Assembly: GCF_047948215.1 (NCBI RefSeq)
Contig: NC_134462.1
Span: forward strand, 116,494,437-116,558,436
Direction of reading: 5' to 3'
DNA length: 64,000 nt
From: Lycorma delicatula
Taxonomy: Eukaryota; Arthropoda; Insecta; Hemiptera; Fulgoridae
A program made the position numbers and the translations under genes. Below are positions 1 through 11,589 of this stretch, piece by piece (the first letter of the stretch is position 1; every line of letters starts with the position of its first letter). The notes under the pieces are model-generated. The model was given only the letters and a program-made list of their open reading frames with translations. It had not been told where the DNA came from and ran no database searches.

Positions 1-1440
1 ACTTGAAAACCACTGTTTTGACGAACCTTAGCCGTTAAAATGTTTGATTATGAGAAGAAATTATAAACTGCAATACGTTTCTAAAATATACTTAGGGGAA
101 TTTTTAATTAAAGACTATTGGAAGCCATTTCTCCCTTTTTTTGCACTTATTAAACTTTGCGGGGAAAACAGACCGTACGATCTCTAGTACGGTCTCTAAG
201 TTATTTCAAATAGTTTTGAAATTTACTTTTCCCTCACTCCCTTTATAGTGAATAATGATTCTTCAGCACGTTCTAATTCATTAATGTATTCAAATAAAAA
301 AAAAATGAAACTTAACTATCTTCAATACATTTTTTATATGTACTGTTCTTCTTAAATAATAGTCTTTGTTTTTGACAGGACGTTCAAATGTCTCTGTCAA
401 CAAATATTTTGAGTTTAGTCGATAAATATTTAATTTCTTTTATTGCATAACAGTTTTCACGATAAGCCACATAATTTCCTGTAAAGTCAGTTCTCAATTC
501 ACGCATCATTGCTTTTCTTTGATTAAGAAAATGTTTATATTTATGTTAGGTGCCGTAACAAAAAACAAAAATTGCAGTTAAGTATCATAGACATAAATTC
601 TAGTGAAATCAGCACAGCAATTCTTAAGAACAACAAGCATTTTATGTCAGGCTCGCTACGAAAAATGGCGAATAAAGTGTTTCTCTACATTTTTGATTCA
701 ACCGAACATTATCGTATACCCTGTTATATTATAATACCATTTGCAACGAAATCCATTTAACATTCACCTAAAATAATCTATACGTTCATTAAGGCTGTTT
801 ACCGCAGGAAATTTTTGTTTAAAGAACAACACTGTCTCAGAAAAATTTACTCTTTTTAGTCCCGTTTATAACTTTGATCCTTAAAGCGGATTAAAGAAAA
901 AAAGTACTGGAACGGATGATTAAAACGTCACGTTAGAGTGACAATTTTTGTTTTAATAAATTCACTAAATATTTAGTCACCGTTAAAGGAGGAAATCTTT
1001 TTCACCGTTTTCCATTAGCGTTTATCTTCCGAAAAAATATTTACCTTACCATCACACTTTAGAATATTTCCATTTAAAATAACACGCAAAAATATGAAAT
1101 CACAAGTAAATGTACGGTTGAATATATTGCATTAGACAAAATATTTATACATATAATTTTTTATCATGTGTATATAAACAACAAACTAAGAACTTTTTGG
1201 CTAAGTAGTAAAAATAAGATCTTTACACCTTTATAAAACGCCAAGAATCCATTAAAGCTAAATAAGAAATAAACAAGAAAAATATTCACCGCATCCTTAT
1301 CGTTCGGTGTATAAATAAAATATTCAAGGATCCGAAAATACTTATAATTTTTGTTTTTACAATATTAAAAAAAATAAAAAATTATACAACCGGCGAAACG
1401 TGTAATTTATTTCCTTTATAAACGACCAAATTTCACTAGG
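1..1440. other. AT-rich spacer, no gene seen
   Basis: Homopolymer-rich AT sequence. The short open frame near 572-760 uses ordinary AT-rich codons and resembles no family I know. No repeat family shared with the rest of the window was recognised. Confidence 0.6.
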
Positions 1441-1720
1441 GAATCTATAGATACGTATATTTAACGCGAGGGGAATGAGGTCTGTCGGTTAGGGAAGAAG
1501 GAGTCGGATGGGACTCATGAGGGTTGAAACAGGTGAGGTATTGACAATCCAGAGGGCAATATAGTCGTACAGGGAACAGCGTAACAGGGGAACAAAGAGT
1601 AGGGAATAGTAACCGGGAGAAAAGTACTCCGGCTAGCCTCGACGACTGGCCTGGAGAGATTGTTTTGCCCGGTTGAAAGCAAACAGTAACACTGTTCTCT
1701 TTAAAGGCCGACTGATTCGT
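1441..1720. other. purine-rich, G-rich segment
   Basis: About 280 bases on the plus strand with many GGGA, AGGG and GAGG runs, in sharp contrast to the AT-rich flanks. No open frame spans it. The segment at 13.98-14.13 kb has a similar texture but no long alignment by eye. It could be an untranslated exon, a promoter-proximal region or part of an unidentified repeat. Confidence 0.35.
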
Positions 1721-4149
1721 CTACTTTTTTTCCTTTTCTACCAAAGTAATCAAGAGAACACGAGTAGAAATTGTGTGCTGTAAACTCTTTTTATTTTTCT
1801 CTCTTCCCACAGTTTTTCATTCTATTTCTTATCCCTCCTACAGTTTCTCGTTAATAATCAAAATTTACTTTGTTCACCGTAGCTTCTACCTGCGACAGCG
1901 ATACGACTGCAATTGAAGCAAGCAGAGGCTTTGTAAGTGAGCACTACCACAGACGCTAACTAAATATTAAGAAATATACCGCCATACACACCCATATAAA
2001 CTCAACCGTATCAAGATTATACTATCTTTTTTTTTCTCGTTTGCTTTGTATAAAGTTTAATTTTACAACCGACAACGTATAAATGTCAACAATAAAATGC
2101 AAAATAACAATCTGTTGTGTATATTTACGTTTTTAATTTAAATTACATAAACAAAATTAACTAAAGAATTCATCAATCGTAAAACAAATTTTATCTATCT
2201 TGTAACTTTTAAATATATTCACTCCAAATACTTTTTTCTTCTTGAATATAAGTATACTTTTTAAAAAAAATTACAGTAATTGTACGATTCCAAATTTTTA
2301 TAGAAGATAACAGGAAATGTTGTAAACGAAGAAGGAAAGTAGACCCTTTTTTTCAAAGCTCATGAAATAAAAACATATTTGTGTCGTTAAGAATGATATT
2401 AAAAAAACATGATAATTTTTAATAAAGATACACGTAAAACAGCAACGATAATAAAACTATGGAAATTATCCAAAAGTAAATGATTATAAAGAACGGAATA
2501 AAACGAGAAAGAAAAATGTTCTAATAGAAATTAGAAAAGAAAAAGAATATTATTAGAAGAAAAGATATCTTGAATAAACCCAAAGAACATGATTCCGTAA
2601 GTGGTGTAATATAATGATGCCAATATATGGACTTTGTTGTTTGCTATTGATCGAACTGTTGGCGGTCGACAAGGATATCTTACCTATATAGTGAAAAATG
2701 TGAAGGAGAAATAATATTCGGCACGTTTGAAAGTTAGTCAGAAATAAAGGGTGATTTGGCTTACTGCAGATTTTATGATTTAGGGTCTAATATGATGAAT
2801 GATGTGGGTATTCAGGAGGACGCTACAGATTATCTTAGCATATAATGTAGTAAAGAATTTGCACAACAATAATGAAATCAGCTTTATAATCAACGATTAG
2901 GGAAACTTATAAAAATAAGTACGGGGTCTTATTTTACAGGCCGTTCGAAGTTAACGGGTACTAACATTAACTTCCTTGGAAAAAGGTACTTATACGATTA
3001 GGTTGGACGAACAAAGATTAAAAAAGTAATTAAAAATATAACGGTAAATAATATCTCATCGGTATGAACAGCATGACCGATAAAAGTTAAAGTTTTTGGT
3101 TATACTACAGCTAGAAGGTAACGAAAACAAGGACCATGATGTAGCTGAATTACTGAAATTAATTTAGAGGCCGTTTAAGGTCATCGACTATAGTTGTAGA
3201 AAACTGTGCGAATAAGAAAAAAAATAGAAACTGAACTGCGGTTGGGAAATAAAAACAGCTGTAAACGTTTGTTAAAAAAAGAAAAAAACACTTCTCATTA
3301 ATATATTAAAATTCATGAATAATTAATAGGATTTAGCAGATTTTGAATGTCATTGACGTATGTATAATTTTAAAATAAAATTATACGGAATTGAGAATAG
3401 AAAATGTCAAAAGTAAACTGAAAGAAACCTACGAAACGAAAACGTAAAAAGAAAGTTAGAATGTTAGAGCTAAGATAAATGTTTTCAATATAATACAAAC
3501 CAAATATGGATACACGTAATACAAGTACGTCTAAGCAAAGAAAATTCAACATTAATTTAAACTTATTTACATGTACAAAATTATTCAAACAGCAATTAAA
3601 AAACGTTTGACTAACTGCTATATAAGAAATATTTCTTATACGAAATTTATATACGCTAAACAAGTGTGCATGTGTGGTGATGTTCACGTACGCGCACGAA
3701 TCCTTATCTACAAGCCTACAAATAAAAGCATGTAATATTATAAATAACACTTTAAGAAAAAATAATGACAGATAATTTAAATGAATAATAATATTATTAT
3801 GGTTATACAAGGAAAAACTGTACAGTTTTTTCTCCCCTAATTCATCAGTAAGATAATTCTGATAAGAAACGGTCCATTAAGGGAGTAGATTTAAAAAAAA
3901 AACTGTTAGATTCCTAATAAATATAAAAATAATAAACCAAGAAAATAAATTATTTTCTCTTTAACATCACGAATTTAGATAATAATACGAGTTTAAATTA
4001 ATGAAATTATACGTTTGATATTTATTACCTTTAATAAGTATTACATATATAATTATATAAATGAAGTACCGAGAATAGTTTTTTTTTTTTTATTTGGTTG
4101 ATAATTATAATTATAGATAAACCATTTATTTGTAAGGAAACTTATAAAA
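1721..4149. other. AT-rich spacer, nothing assigned
   Basis: Mostly low-complexity AT sequence. About 2580-3250 is more complex but gives no frame with a recognisable protein. A 146-codon frame on the minus strand (3370-3810) is rich in F, I, L, N and Y, as expected from random AT-rich DNA. Confidence 0.55.
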
Positions 4150-4310
4150 ATTTAACTTCTCGATCTCCATGGATTACGGTAGATATCTGTCTTCCATCCG
4201 GGGATCGCAGGTTCGAATCCCGGTGAGGCATGGGATTCCATTTCCATAATATACTCACCTTCAAGCTTGAAAAGCTTCACTGCTGAATTAATTCAGAAGG
4301 CAAAAAAAAA
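4150..4310 (+). repeat. tRNA-derived SINE, family B
   Basis: The head contains a perfect RNA polymerase III B box, GGTTCGAATCC, at about 4211-4221, followed by CGGTGAGGCATGG. A degenerate A-box region lies roughly 40 bases upstream, after GATCTCCATGG. The copy ends in an A-rich tail at about 4302-4312. The same head (CTTCCATCCGG, then the B box, then GGCATGG) recurs on the minus strand near 11.75 kb and, more diverged, at 17.35 kb and 40.3 kb. The body shows no coding potential. SINEs of this kind are transcribed from the internal promoter and copied by LINE enzymes. Which LINE served here cannot be read from one copy. Confidence 0.75.
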
Positions 4311-4360
4311 AATATATATATAATTGTTCATATACAAGAATAAAAAATAATTTTATCTCA

Positions 4361-4459
4361 ACACACACACATATATATATGTATATAAATATATATATTT
4401 ATATTACTTTTATATTACTTATCTTTATAAGTATATATACATATATATATATATATATT
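4361..4459. repeat. CA/TA dinucleotide repeat tract
   Basis: A short (AC)n run passes into interrupted (AT)n sequence of about 100 bases. It lies just downstream of the SINE tail, a usual place for microsatellites to grow. Confidence 0.9.
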
Positions 4460-4770
4460 AAAAAAAAAAAAACAATAACAATGAAAATAAAAACAACCTA
4501 AAAAATTCTAAAAATTCTAAAAAATAAACACAAAATAGGATTTGCGAAGAAATTTAACAAAAAGCGAAACGGGAAAAAGCTATATAGCACAAGGGTATAC
4601 CAAATATATGCTACACTAAAGAGATAAATATATTCAAATCTAACAAATCTTTTTTGAGAATATTTTAAATATGTGTGTTCCTAACCTAAAACAGAAAATT
4701 TCTCATATAACTTCAGTTGTAATTGCAAAGAAACAGTAAAAACCAACACCAATGACTTACCTTTGAAAAA

Positions 4771-5066
4771 GTTTTTTTTTTCCTGTTTAGCGTCCGGGAA
4801 TTACCGTTCAGATATTATTTCAGAGGATGAATGAGGATGATATTTATGAGTGTAAATGAAGTGTAGTCTTGTACAGTCTCAGGTCGACCATTCCAGAGAT
4901 GTGTGGTTAATTGAAACCCGACCGCCAAAGAACACCGGTATCCACGATCTAGTATTCAAATCCGTAAAAACGTAACTGCCTTTACTAGGATTTGAACGCT
5001 GAAACTCTCGCCTTCCAAATCAGTTGATTTAGGAAGACGCGTTCACCACTACACCATACCTATTTA
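4771..5066 (-). repeat. tRNA-derived SINE, family A (minus strand copy)
   Basis: Read on the minus strand, the copy starts near 5066 with a tRNA-like A box (TGGTGTAGTGGTGAACG) followed by a B box (CGTTCAAATCC) near 4995. A body of about 200 bases follows and ends in a poly-A tail, seen as the T run at 4771-4780. The plus-strand copy at 41.59 kb aligns with it almost end to end, sharing GATCGTGGATACC, GGGTTTCAATTAACCACA and CGGTAATTNCCGGA. A third copy at 11.6 kb is split by another insertion. Three copies with internal Pol III boxes and an A tail make the SINE call firm. The tRNA of origin was not determined. Confidence 0.85.
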
Positions 5067-5645
5067 CCTAAGTTTAGTTGCACAAAAATTTGTTGCGTTA
5101 AAAATAATAATAATAAATAAATAGATATTTAGATTTAAAATTACGTTCATTATATAACAGAATAAAATTATTTTATGTAATTTTCACCACCGTTTATCGC
5201 AGGTCTATTTTTCCTTCAGATGTATAATAAAATAATCTACTTAACTTTTAACTAAATATCAACACAATATTTATTAGCCGTCAACGTTTAGAAAGCATTT
5301 ATTTTAGTATGTTTTCTAAAGTTTGTAGGTAATACTAACGTAGTGAATTTTGAAACGTGTCAGGAAAAAATATTTTTTCTACTTAAGTATTAAATAACCT
5401 GATATCTAATTTTTTTAATTAAACTCCTTTGAATATTTAAGTACAATAATAATATTTCTCTACAAAACTTTTTAAGAATTCTGTTAAATCCTAATAACTA
5501 CCATTCTACTGATATAGTTTTTTAGAAAGTCCGTAAAGGTTTAATTCCATATGTAACAAAAGGTTTGACAAAAGGTTTATTTTTTTCCTTTTTTTTATCT
5601 TTCTCATTGTTTAAATTCACTGTGAAACGTGTAAAGCATTTGGAG
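5067..5645. other. AT-rich spacer
   Basis: No gene, no shared repeat and no structured element were seen. Confidence 0.55.
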
Positions 5646-5704
5646 TTCAGGTAATAATAGTCCAGTAATAATAGTCCAGGTAATAATAGTTCAGGTAATA
5701 ATAG
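5646..5704 (+). repeat. 15-bp minisatellite, four units
   Basis: Four tandem units of TYCAGGTAATAATAG. The second lacks one G and the third position varies between T and C. The following bases do not continue the array. Confidence 0.9.
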
Positions 5705-6670
5705 ATTTGCTTTTTCTGAAAGTAATACCTATTAAACAACTTGTTCCTTTAATAAAGAAGGAGAATGTCATTTTTAGAGCTGAACATCACCCAAATTTCT
5801 ATTTTTTTTTTAGCTTGCTGTTACACAACAGTAAGTTTTGTACGGTGAAAAAGGCAACATCAAGAACAGAAATCTTAATTTTTTCCAAGTAGGCCTTATC
5901 CTGGCGTATAATGCTTTATCTATAGTCTACAATATGCAGATATTGGAAGTGTCTTGAAACCCATGAAAGTTAGCCTATTAATGATTATGGGATTAGCATA
6001 TTTTTGATGAACTAACTATTTTTGATGAATAATCATTACCAAAAAAAGATAATAACCCTTGTTATTTAATGATCTTTGAAAAGTAATAATATTCCTATGA
6101 TAAAACTTAGAAATAAGACGGCGTAAATCATGTTACGAGGAAAATTTTTTTGGTAAATCCTTTTTATTTTTATATATAATAAAATGTTAAAAATAAACTC
6201 AAAAAGATATTTTATCAGTTAAAATGTTTTCTAAGTAAATAATATTTTACCAAATAACATATTACATTTTAATTATTTATTCTTTCATGATTTTTTAAGG
6301 AACCCAAATATTGGATATTTTTTTGAAGAGGTTATTTTTTTTTTTTAATTTGAACAAAATAAAGACAAGAATTCAAAATATAATTTTTTTATAATTAAAA
6401 AAATTATTATTTCAAGAGTTAGGCCGACAATATTGACACATTACTCATGAGAATTATCTCATTCTGTTTAGAATTAGTGTCACAAATAAATATAAATACG
6501 ATAGAAGGAAATTATCTTCCTAAGAAAAATATATTTTAAAATAACTGTAAAAAACATATTTAAAGAAAAAGTAATTTAATACGAAATGGTTTTTTTACTA
6601 AAACAGTGCTTGAAAATCCACAGAAACAAGAAACGGAAAACAGTTGTTCGACATTAAAATCGTTTTTTTT
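5705..6670. other. AT-rich spacer
   Basis: Long A and T runs. A 61-codon open frame at 5707-5892 has no recognisable motif. Nothing else can be supported. Confidence 0.55.
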
Positions 6671-7329
6671 ACTACCTTGTACGAAGTAGAGGAAGTACTG
6701 TGATCGCGAAAAATTTCGGTTTTCAAATTTCAACGGAAATACCTATTTTGACCATCTCTGAATTAATTTTTATGTATCTCGCATAACTCAAAAATAATTA
6801 ACTATAGGATGTTGAAATTTTGAATTTAGGACAATTGTAACATCTAGTTGTGCACCTCTCCTTTTGATTGCAATCGGCTGGACCAGAAAAGCCAAAAATC
6901 CAAAAAAATTATATTTTGGAATTTTTCTTAACTGCAATAATAAGTCCTCATTGAGAGATTTTCAACTATATACCGTAGTGGCATTTATTTTCATCGGTTT
7001 CAGAATTATAGCCGAACAAAATTTTAATTAATAAAATATTTGGATCATACAAGGGGAAGGCACATCGGTTCAAATCCAACTTCATCTTCTTTTTTTAACT
7101 TTCGTTTTTAATTTAAATATATTGATTTATTTATTATAATCTCTGATTGTAAAAAACAAATTACAGTAAATAATAATTCAATAATAATATTAAAAAATAA
7201 AACATATTTATTCGAAAAATATCAGAAGTAATTAACGAAATAAAATTTTATGTACTTTTAATTTTAAAAAAATGCGTGTATGTAATTTAATTGGCGAACA
7301 AGGAAGTCATGTGGTGTCTACATCAGAAT
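6671..7329. repeat. dispersed 660-bp repeat (family C), copy 1
   Basis: One of three copies; the others, in the opposite orientation, are at 33.2 kb and 48.7 kb. Shared blocks include TTGTACGAAGTA and GTGATCGCGAAAAATNTCGG at one end. Others are CCTTTTGATTGCAATCG, the run GGGGAAGGCACATCGGTTC, and ACAAGGAAGTCATGTGGTG with CTACATCAGA at the other end. There is no open frame. The ends carry ACTTCCTTGT-like sequence in opposite senses, which hints at terminal inverted repeats of a non-autonomous DNA transposon, but this is weak. A B-box-like sequence (CGGTTCAAATCC) lies inside. Copy number in the genome is probably high. Confidence 0.75.
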
Positions 7330-7639
7330 AGATTAAAAACCATAAGTAAATTTTATGAAAATAATCAAGTTATAAAAGAGTTTCCCTTAAAACACCTAAA
7401 ATACATTCTATGCATAAACAGTAAATCAAAGGTATCATTGATAAAAGTCTAGCCAGTATTGAAGTAGAAATCATAATAATGTGCAGTACTACGAATAAAA
7501 TCGCAATATAAAAGAATTATAGTAACATCGGAACAGATAACATTGGAAACATGAATGATCATAAAACACAAACACAATAATAATGCACAACTTAAGAAGA
7601 GATGCCTCGTCCTAAGTATCACTATTAAATTCCGAGATC
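7330..7639. other. AT-rich spacer
   Basis: No gene or shared repeat was seen. Confidence 0.5.
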
Positions 7640-8170
7640 CAATACATGAACCCGTTATCTAAGAGGTTAACAGCTAGATGTTTACGCGGTCGTTAAGTCT
7701 TACTTTTTACTTAATTGCAAATCGATCGACTACTTCTCGAATACACTGCAACCCTAAGTACTTCGAATTTCATTATTCTGTACGGACCGTGGCACCACCA
7801 TTCGGCATCTCGCAAATCTATTCTGGAAACTCTGAATAATATGTTTATTGCTGGTATTCGCCGTACCCTAGAGTTGTATTCCGTATATCCAAACCGGTTT
7901 TAGAATCACTCGGTACAGAAGTAGCTTTTAGACAGGGATAGTTGCGATTTCCTGTCTAATTATTTTCTTTTTCCTTAATGTGAATATTCCACGCCAGAAG
8001 ATAATCTAGGTGAATACCTAAATACCGCCGTACAATTTCAGCTCACGGGATGTAACCTCCATCTAAACGGATTCCCGGTCAGTCACCTATTCTCATCGCA
8101 AATCTCATGTTTATTTTCCGTTTCTTCTACCGCTTGGCTAGAAGACCTAACACAGGTGCACGCGATTTAG
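7640..8170 (+). pseudogene. LINE reverse-transcriptase C-terminal fragment (I/LOA-like)
   Basis: The frame at about 7715-7903 contains SASRKSILETLNNMF followed by AGIRRTL. This resembles the segment just after the RT thumb in I- and Jockey-group LINEs, where a conserved Y-G block precedes SKSxLxxLxxVxNAGIR. The sequence before it (YTATLSTSNFIILY) fits the usual YRTLVLSKLDYG block. Beyond 7903 the similarity continues in other frames, so the copy is frameshifted. It lacks endonuclease, RT palm and RNase H, and is a 5'- and 3'-truncated relic. It could belong to the same family as the RNase H tails at 35.4, 46.3 and 59.2 kb, but the segments do not overlap and this cannot be shown here. Confidence 0.6.
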
Positions 8171-9039
8171 TAAAAGTTTGAATCGGGACATCATCGTCAG
8201 GCAAAAAAAAAATATTTAAATTCAATTCATACTGAAATAAGAAAAGTACAAAATAAAGAAAATAATTAACGTATTACTCGACGGGTGATATGAAAAAAAA
8301 AAATTTGATAATTCAATGACGTTTCTTGTAAAATCTATTCTGAACCGGTTTTTTTCGAGCATTAGAAACAAATAAACGGGTGAAAATAATTTTGTATAAA
8401 CTTACTATTAACCTACACATTAAATAATACATGCATGTTATATAATATTATACATTATAATCAATTCGTATTTAAATAGACAATAGTTATTACGATAAAG
8501 AATATTCACGATTAACCTGCTCTATTTTACTTTTGAATGAAAACTAAACGCTTTTTCAATAAAACTTGAAGCACGCAAACATATAAGTTTTTTCTTATTT
8601 ATAATAAAAATTTCCGATAAATAAAAAGATATCTTTTCTTATACCTCTCCTAATTTCTTACAATATTACTTAAGTTTAAAATCCTGTAAAAGGAGCTTGC
8701 GATATTAAATTTTAAAGATGTTAGAATACTAAAGAAAAATCTTCCTATAAACGGAAAATTAATTTTTTCTCTAATACTTAAAAATTACGGATTTTGTGTA
8801 GTAAATTTTTACTGTAATTTTGCCTGTTTTTAAGAATACCGTTCTAGAAAATTCCGGTCTAACAAGTATCTGAATCCAGTGAAATTCGTTATTTATAATA
8901 AATTTAAGAAATATACGATCACCTAAAATAGATCTATCGTTTAACAATTCTGTTCCTCGAGGGCGTAAATAAGCTAATTTTCAGTTACATTTCGTTTCCT
9001 AATGTAATACCACAATCCTTTCCTATAAAGGATATTAAT
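8171..9039. other. AT-rich spacer
   Basis: Nothing recognisable beyond short A/T runs. Confidence 0.55.
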
Positions 9040-9420
9040 CAAAGGAAGCTTCTTGACATTTCAACAGAGCTAATTAGTCAGAGAGAGCTGCCGGCTAAGA
9101 TCTAAAAGAACATAATATGCGTGCGCATCCTGTAGCTGCACCCTACCTCTTTATTAATGTTACCCGTACTACTATCGCATCAGGTCTTAAGCCTTACCGG
9201 CTCACGCAAACGCACGGGTACCGCATTCAATACCACGCTACGGCAACTAATTTCTGAGGACGTAACGTAGCCCATAAACTGGCATCTAAGCTTATCTCTC
9301 GACCCCCCTCTCAGTTTATGACTGTACCCTCGCTAATAAGTCTTACCGTTAGCCTTAAACTTGAATACACATATACACTTAACTAAGAACGCCGTTGTCT
9401 AACAGCACATGCGCGCGATA
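9040..9420. other. unassigned higher-complexity segment
   Basis: About 380 bases with much higher G+C than the flanks, including GCACGGGTACCGC and CGACCCCCCTCTC. There is no open frame of useful length and no match to the repeats found in this window. Confidence 0.35.
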
Positions 9421-9977
9421 GAAAGGTAATATTCGTGTATTTTTCTACTAGAGTTCGTGATATTATAATTAATAAATTTCAATAAATTCATTCTTATACA
9501 AAAAAACAACTAAATCTGATTATTAAAATAAAAAATTTAAGCGATTTAATACACCGTATATGTTGAAATTAAAAGAAATGACCTATAAAAAAAACGAAAA
9601 ATCCTAAATATTAACTAATCACTAATGAATTTCTCATGTTTTTTTACATCCATCGAAGTAATAAATAATTCTTAAAGAAAGAAGATAAATTATATTGTTA
9701 TAGTTCATATGACGGTTGGATTGTTTAGCAATCACAAATGAGAATATATGCTTCATAAACCGTACTAATAATTCTTTCTCTTTAGCCTCTGGAACCACTT
9801 AATGTATTACTTTAGAGGATGGATGATATGATATCATAAAACATACATATTATAAATTAAAACTGTTTTTACTTTTTCGATTTCAATCAACGCACATCTC
9901 ATACCCAACCGATTAAGAGTGAGATATACCCTTATTAGAAAAAAAGATTATAAACTTTTTTCTCAATAACAATTATA
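9421..9977. other. AT-rich spacer
   Basis: No feature seen. Confidence 0.5.
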
Positions 9978-11345
9978 ATTATTACAATCGGCTGTCCAGC
10001 GGAGCCATAAGTTTCTACACAAAAGCGCGTGATAAGGGGGTCCTTAAGGAGCCCCCAAAATAAGTAATACACAACAAATAATTGCAAGTTAACTTAAAGT
10101 CAAATTCGAAATTTCAATCTCGGTCATAAATTACAAAACTTTAACTCCAGCACCCTGTAGTCTACAAGAACAAACATTAATAACAAAGAATAAAAAGAAA
10201 GAGAAGTAACAAAGAAATTAAATACGACACACTAAATTTGACGGTGTTAGATTCCAAACTGTTGAGTACATGGACACGTCTCAACCGTCGGACGTCCCTG
10301 CTGTTATCGAGTAAATGAATTGCAAATTGGTTCACATGATTATAAAGCCTCTACAGGTATTTGATACTGCGCTGTGCAACCTCACGAACCGACGGCAGCT
10401 CCAGATAATCGTAAATCTCATCATTTCGCGTGAACCACGACGCGTCGGCAATCACCCTCGCTACTTTGTTTTGGAATCGTTGTATAATTTCCGCATACTA
10501 ATACTAGCTGTTTCCCACAATTCTACACCGTACGTTCAGATTGAGCGAAGGAGACCCTTATAAATTAAGATCTTGTTGGATAACGTGAGAGCTGACTTCC
10601 TCCGTAGCAGCCGATGAAGTTCCCAGTACCTTGAGTTCACCGTTTCCTCTTCGTCATCACGAGACCCTTCCAGGTCAAACCCCAATCCAAGTGAAGTCTC
10701 AGGTAGCGCACAGTCTCCGTTTGCGGGATCAAGACACCATCGAAGTTAACATTCACAAAAATCACCGGGGCCCTCTTCATCGTGAGGTCGGGACGTTACC
10801 TCTAGGGGAGAAGCAAACAGATCGGCCTTCTCCTTGCCATCCGTCACTCACGATCCAGTACGCCTCTGTAGGGCGGGGAGTGTTACTGGGGATCCTTGCG
10901 GCCCCTTCGTAGCCTTCCATAAGGAGCATCCGTCCCCATTCAGGTGAGAAAGATTTTTTATGTACTCCCTGAATGTCTCCTCTCTGATAGTCCTCAACAA
11001 CTCCTCGGGCTCCGCATCGGACTCCTGTCGTCTGGCCTTCTGAAACGCTGCCAATTCCGCCGAAGACACCGCTTCGAGACGATTAGTTCTGTCACTTCCC
11101 TAATTAGTACTGTCTCTGTCTGAGTGGAAATTTTCAGGTGTAGATCACCGCGCTCCCTCCCGCATGACCTACATCAAAAGGTACGTAGCGTAATCAATAT
11201 CCCCAGGGGTATCGACTGGGAACGGGTCAGTCAGTTTCTCCTCGATCCAGTGCTGGTAAGACACCTAATCCGTTCGTCTCGTATGAAGAATAGGTCTTCC
11301 TTTCCTCCTCAGCACCGTTGTGCACAATGTAAGTAGAACGGGCGA
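9978..11345 (-). mobile_element. Jockey-like LINE, 5'-truncated, internally deleted
   Basis: The element runs on the minus strand. From 11330 downward it shows the end of the endonuclease region (HWIEEKLTDPFPVDTPGDID). Next comes the linker before RT (a frame at 10848-11069 with REYIKNLSHLNGDGCSLWKA). The sequence then jumps to a late RT segment (VLIPQTETVRYLRLHLDWGL) and the C-terminal Jockey tail (TYGVELWETAS, NDEIYDYLELPSVREV). The RT palm with its catalytic aspartates should lie between these blocks and is absent, which indicates an internal deletion near 10.77-10.85 kb. A G+C-rich 3' untranslated region follows, ending near 9978 with CGCTGGACAGCCGATTGTAA. Stops and frameshifts are frequent, so it is inactive. 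Confidence 0.85.
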
Positions 11346-11589
11346 GTGGTTCGACGATGAATCATAGTTGTTCATTAAAATTTTATAAAATTTCAAAAAA
11401 CAGTATTCTCATAAAATATTAGTGTTTCTTTATTTAATTTTTTAAATACTTTTTCTGATAATTGTCGAAACGCTTATTTTTTTTAAAATTTGAATCTTAA
11501 ATAAAACTTTCGTATATTTATCGACTGCTATTTATTTTCAAAATTAAATTTAAAATTTTATTTTTTAAATTAAATATAATTATGGTTAA
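11346..11589. other. AT-rich spacer
   Basis: No feature seen. Confidence 0.5.

Noticed and set aside
2614..2691. Short frame starting MMPIYGLCCLLLIELLAV, resembling a secreted peptide
   Set aside because: Only 25 codons, followed by stops in all nearby frames and with no splice-site context; well within chance.
3370..3810. 146-codon open frame on the minus strand, the longest outside known elements
   Set aside because: Composition is dominated by F, I, L, N and Y as in random AT-rich sequence; no motif, signal peptide or regular membrane pattern that would mark a receptor.
4361..4459. Possible CRISPR-like or satellite array at the repeat-rich tracts
   Set aside because: Only dinucleotide microsatellites are present; no regular spacers and no cas genes, and the window is eukaryotic in character.
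10315..11336. Plus-strand frames at 10315-10563, 10631-10912 and 11124-11336
   Set aside because: Antisense shadows of the minus-strand Jockey-like element, whose reading gives recognised RT and endonuclease blocks.
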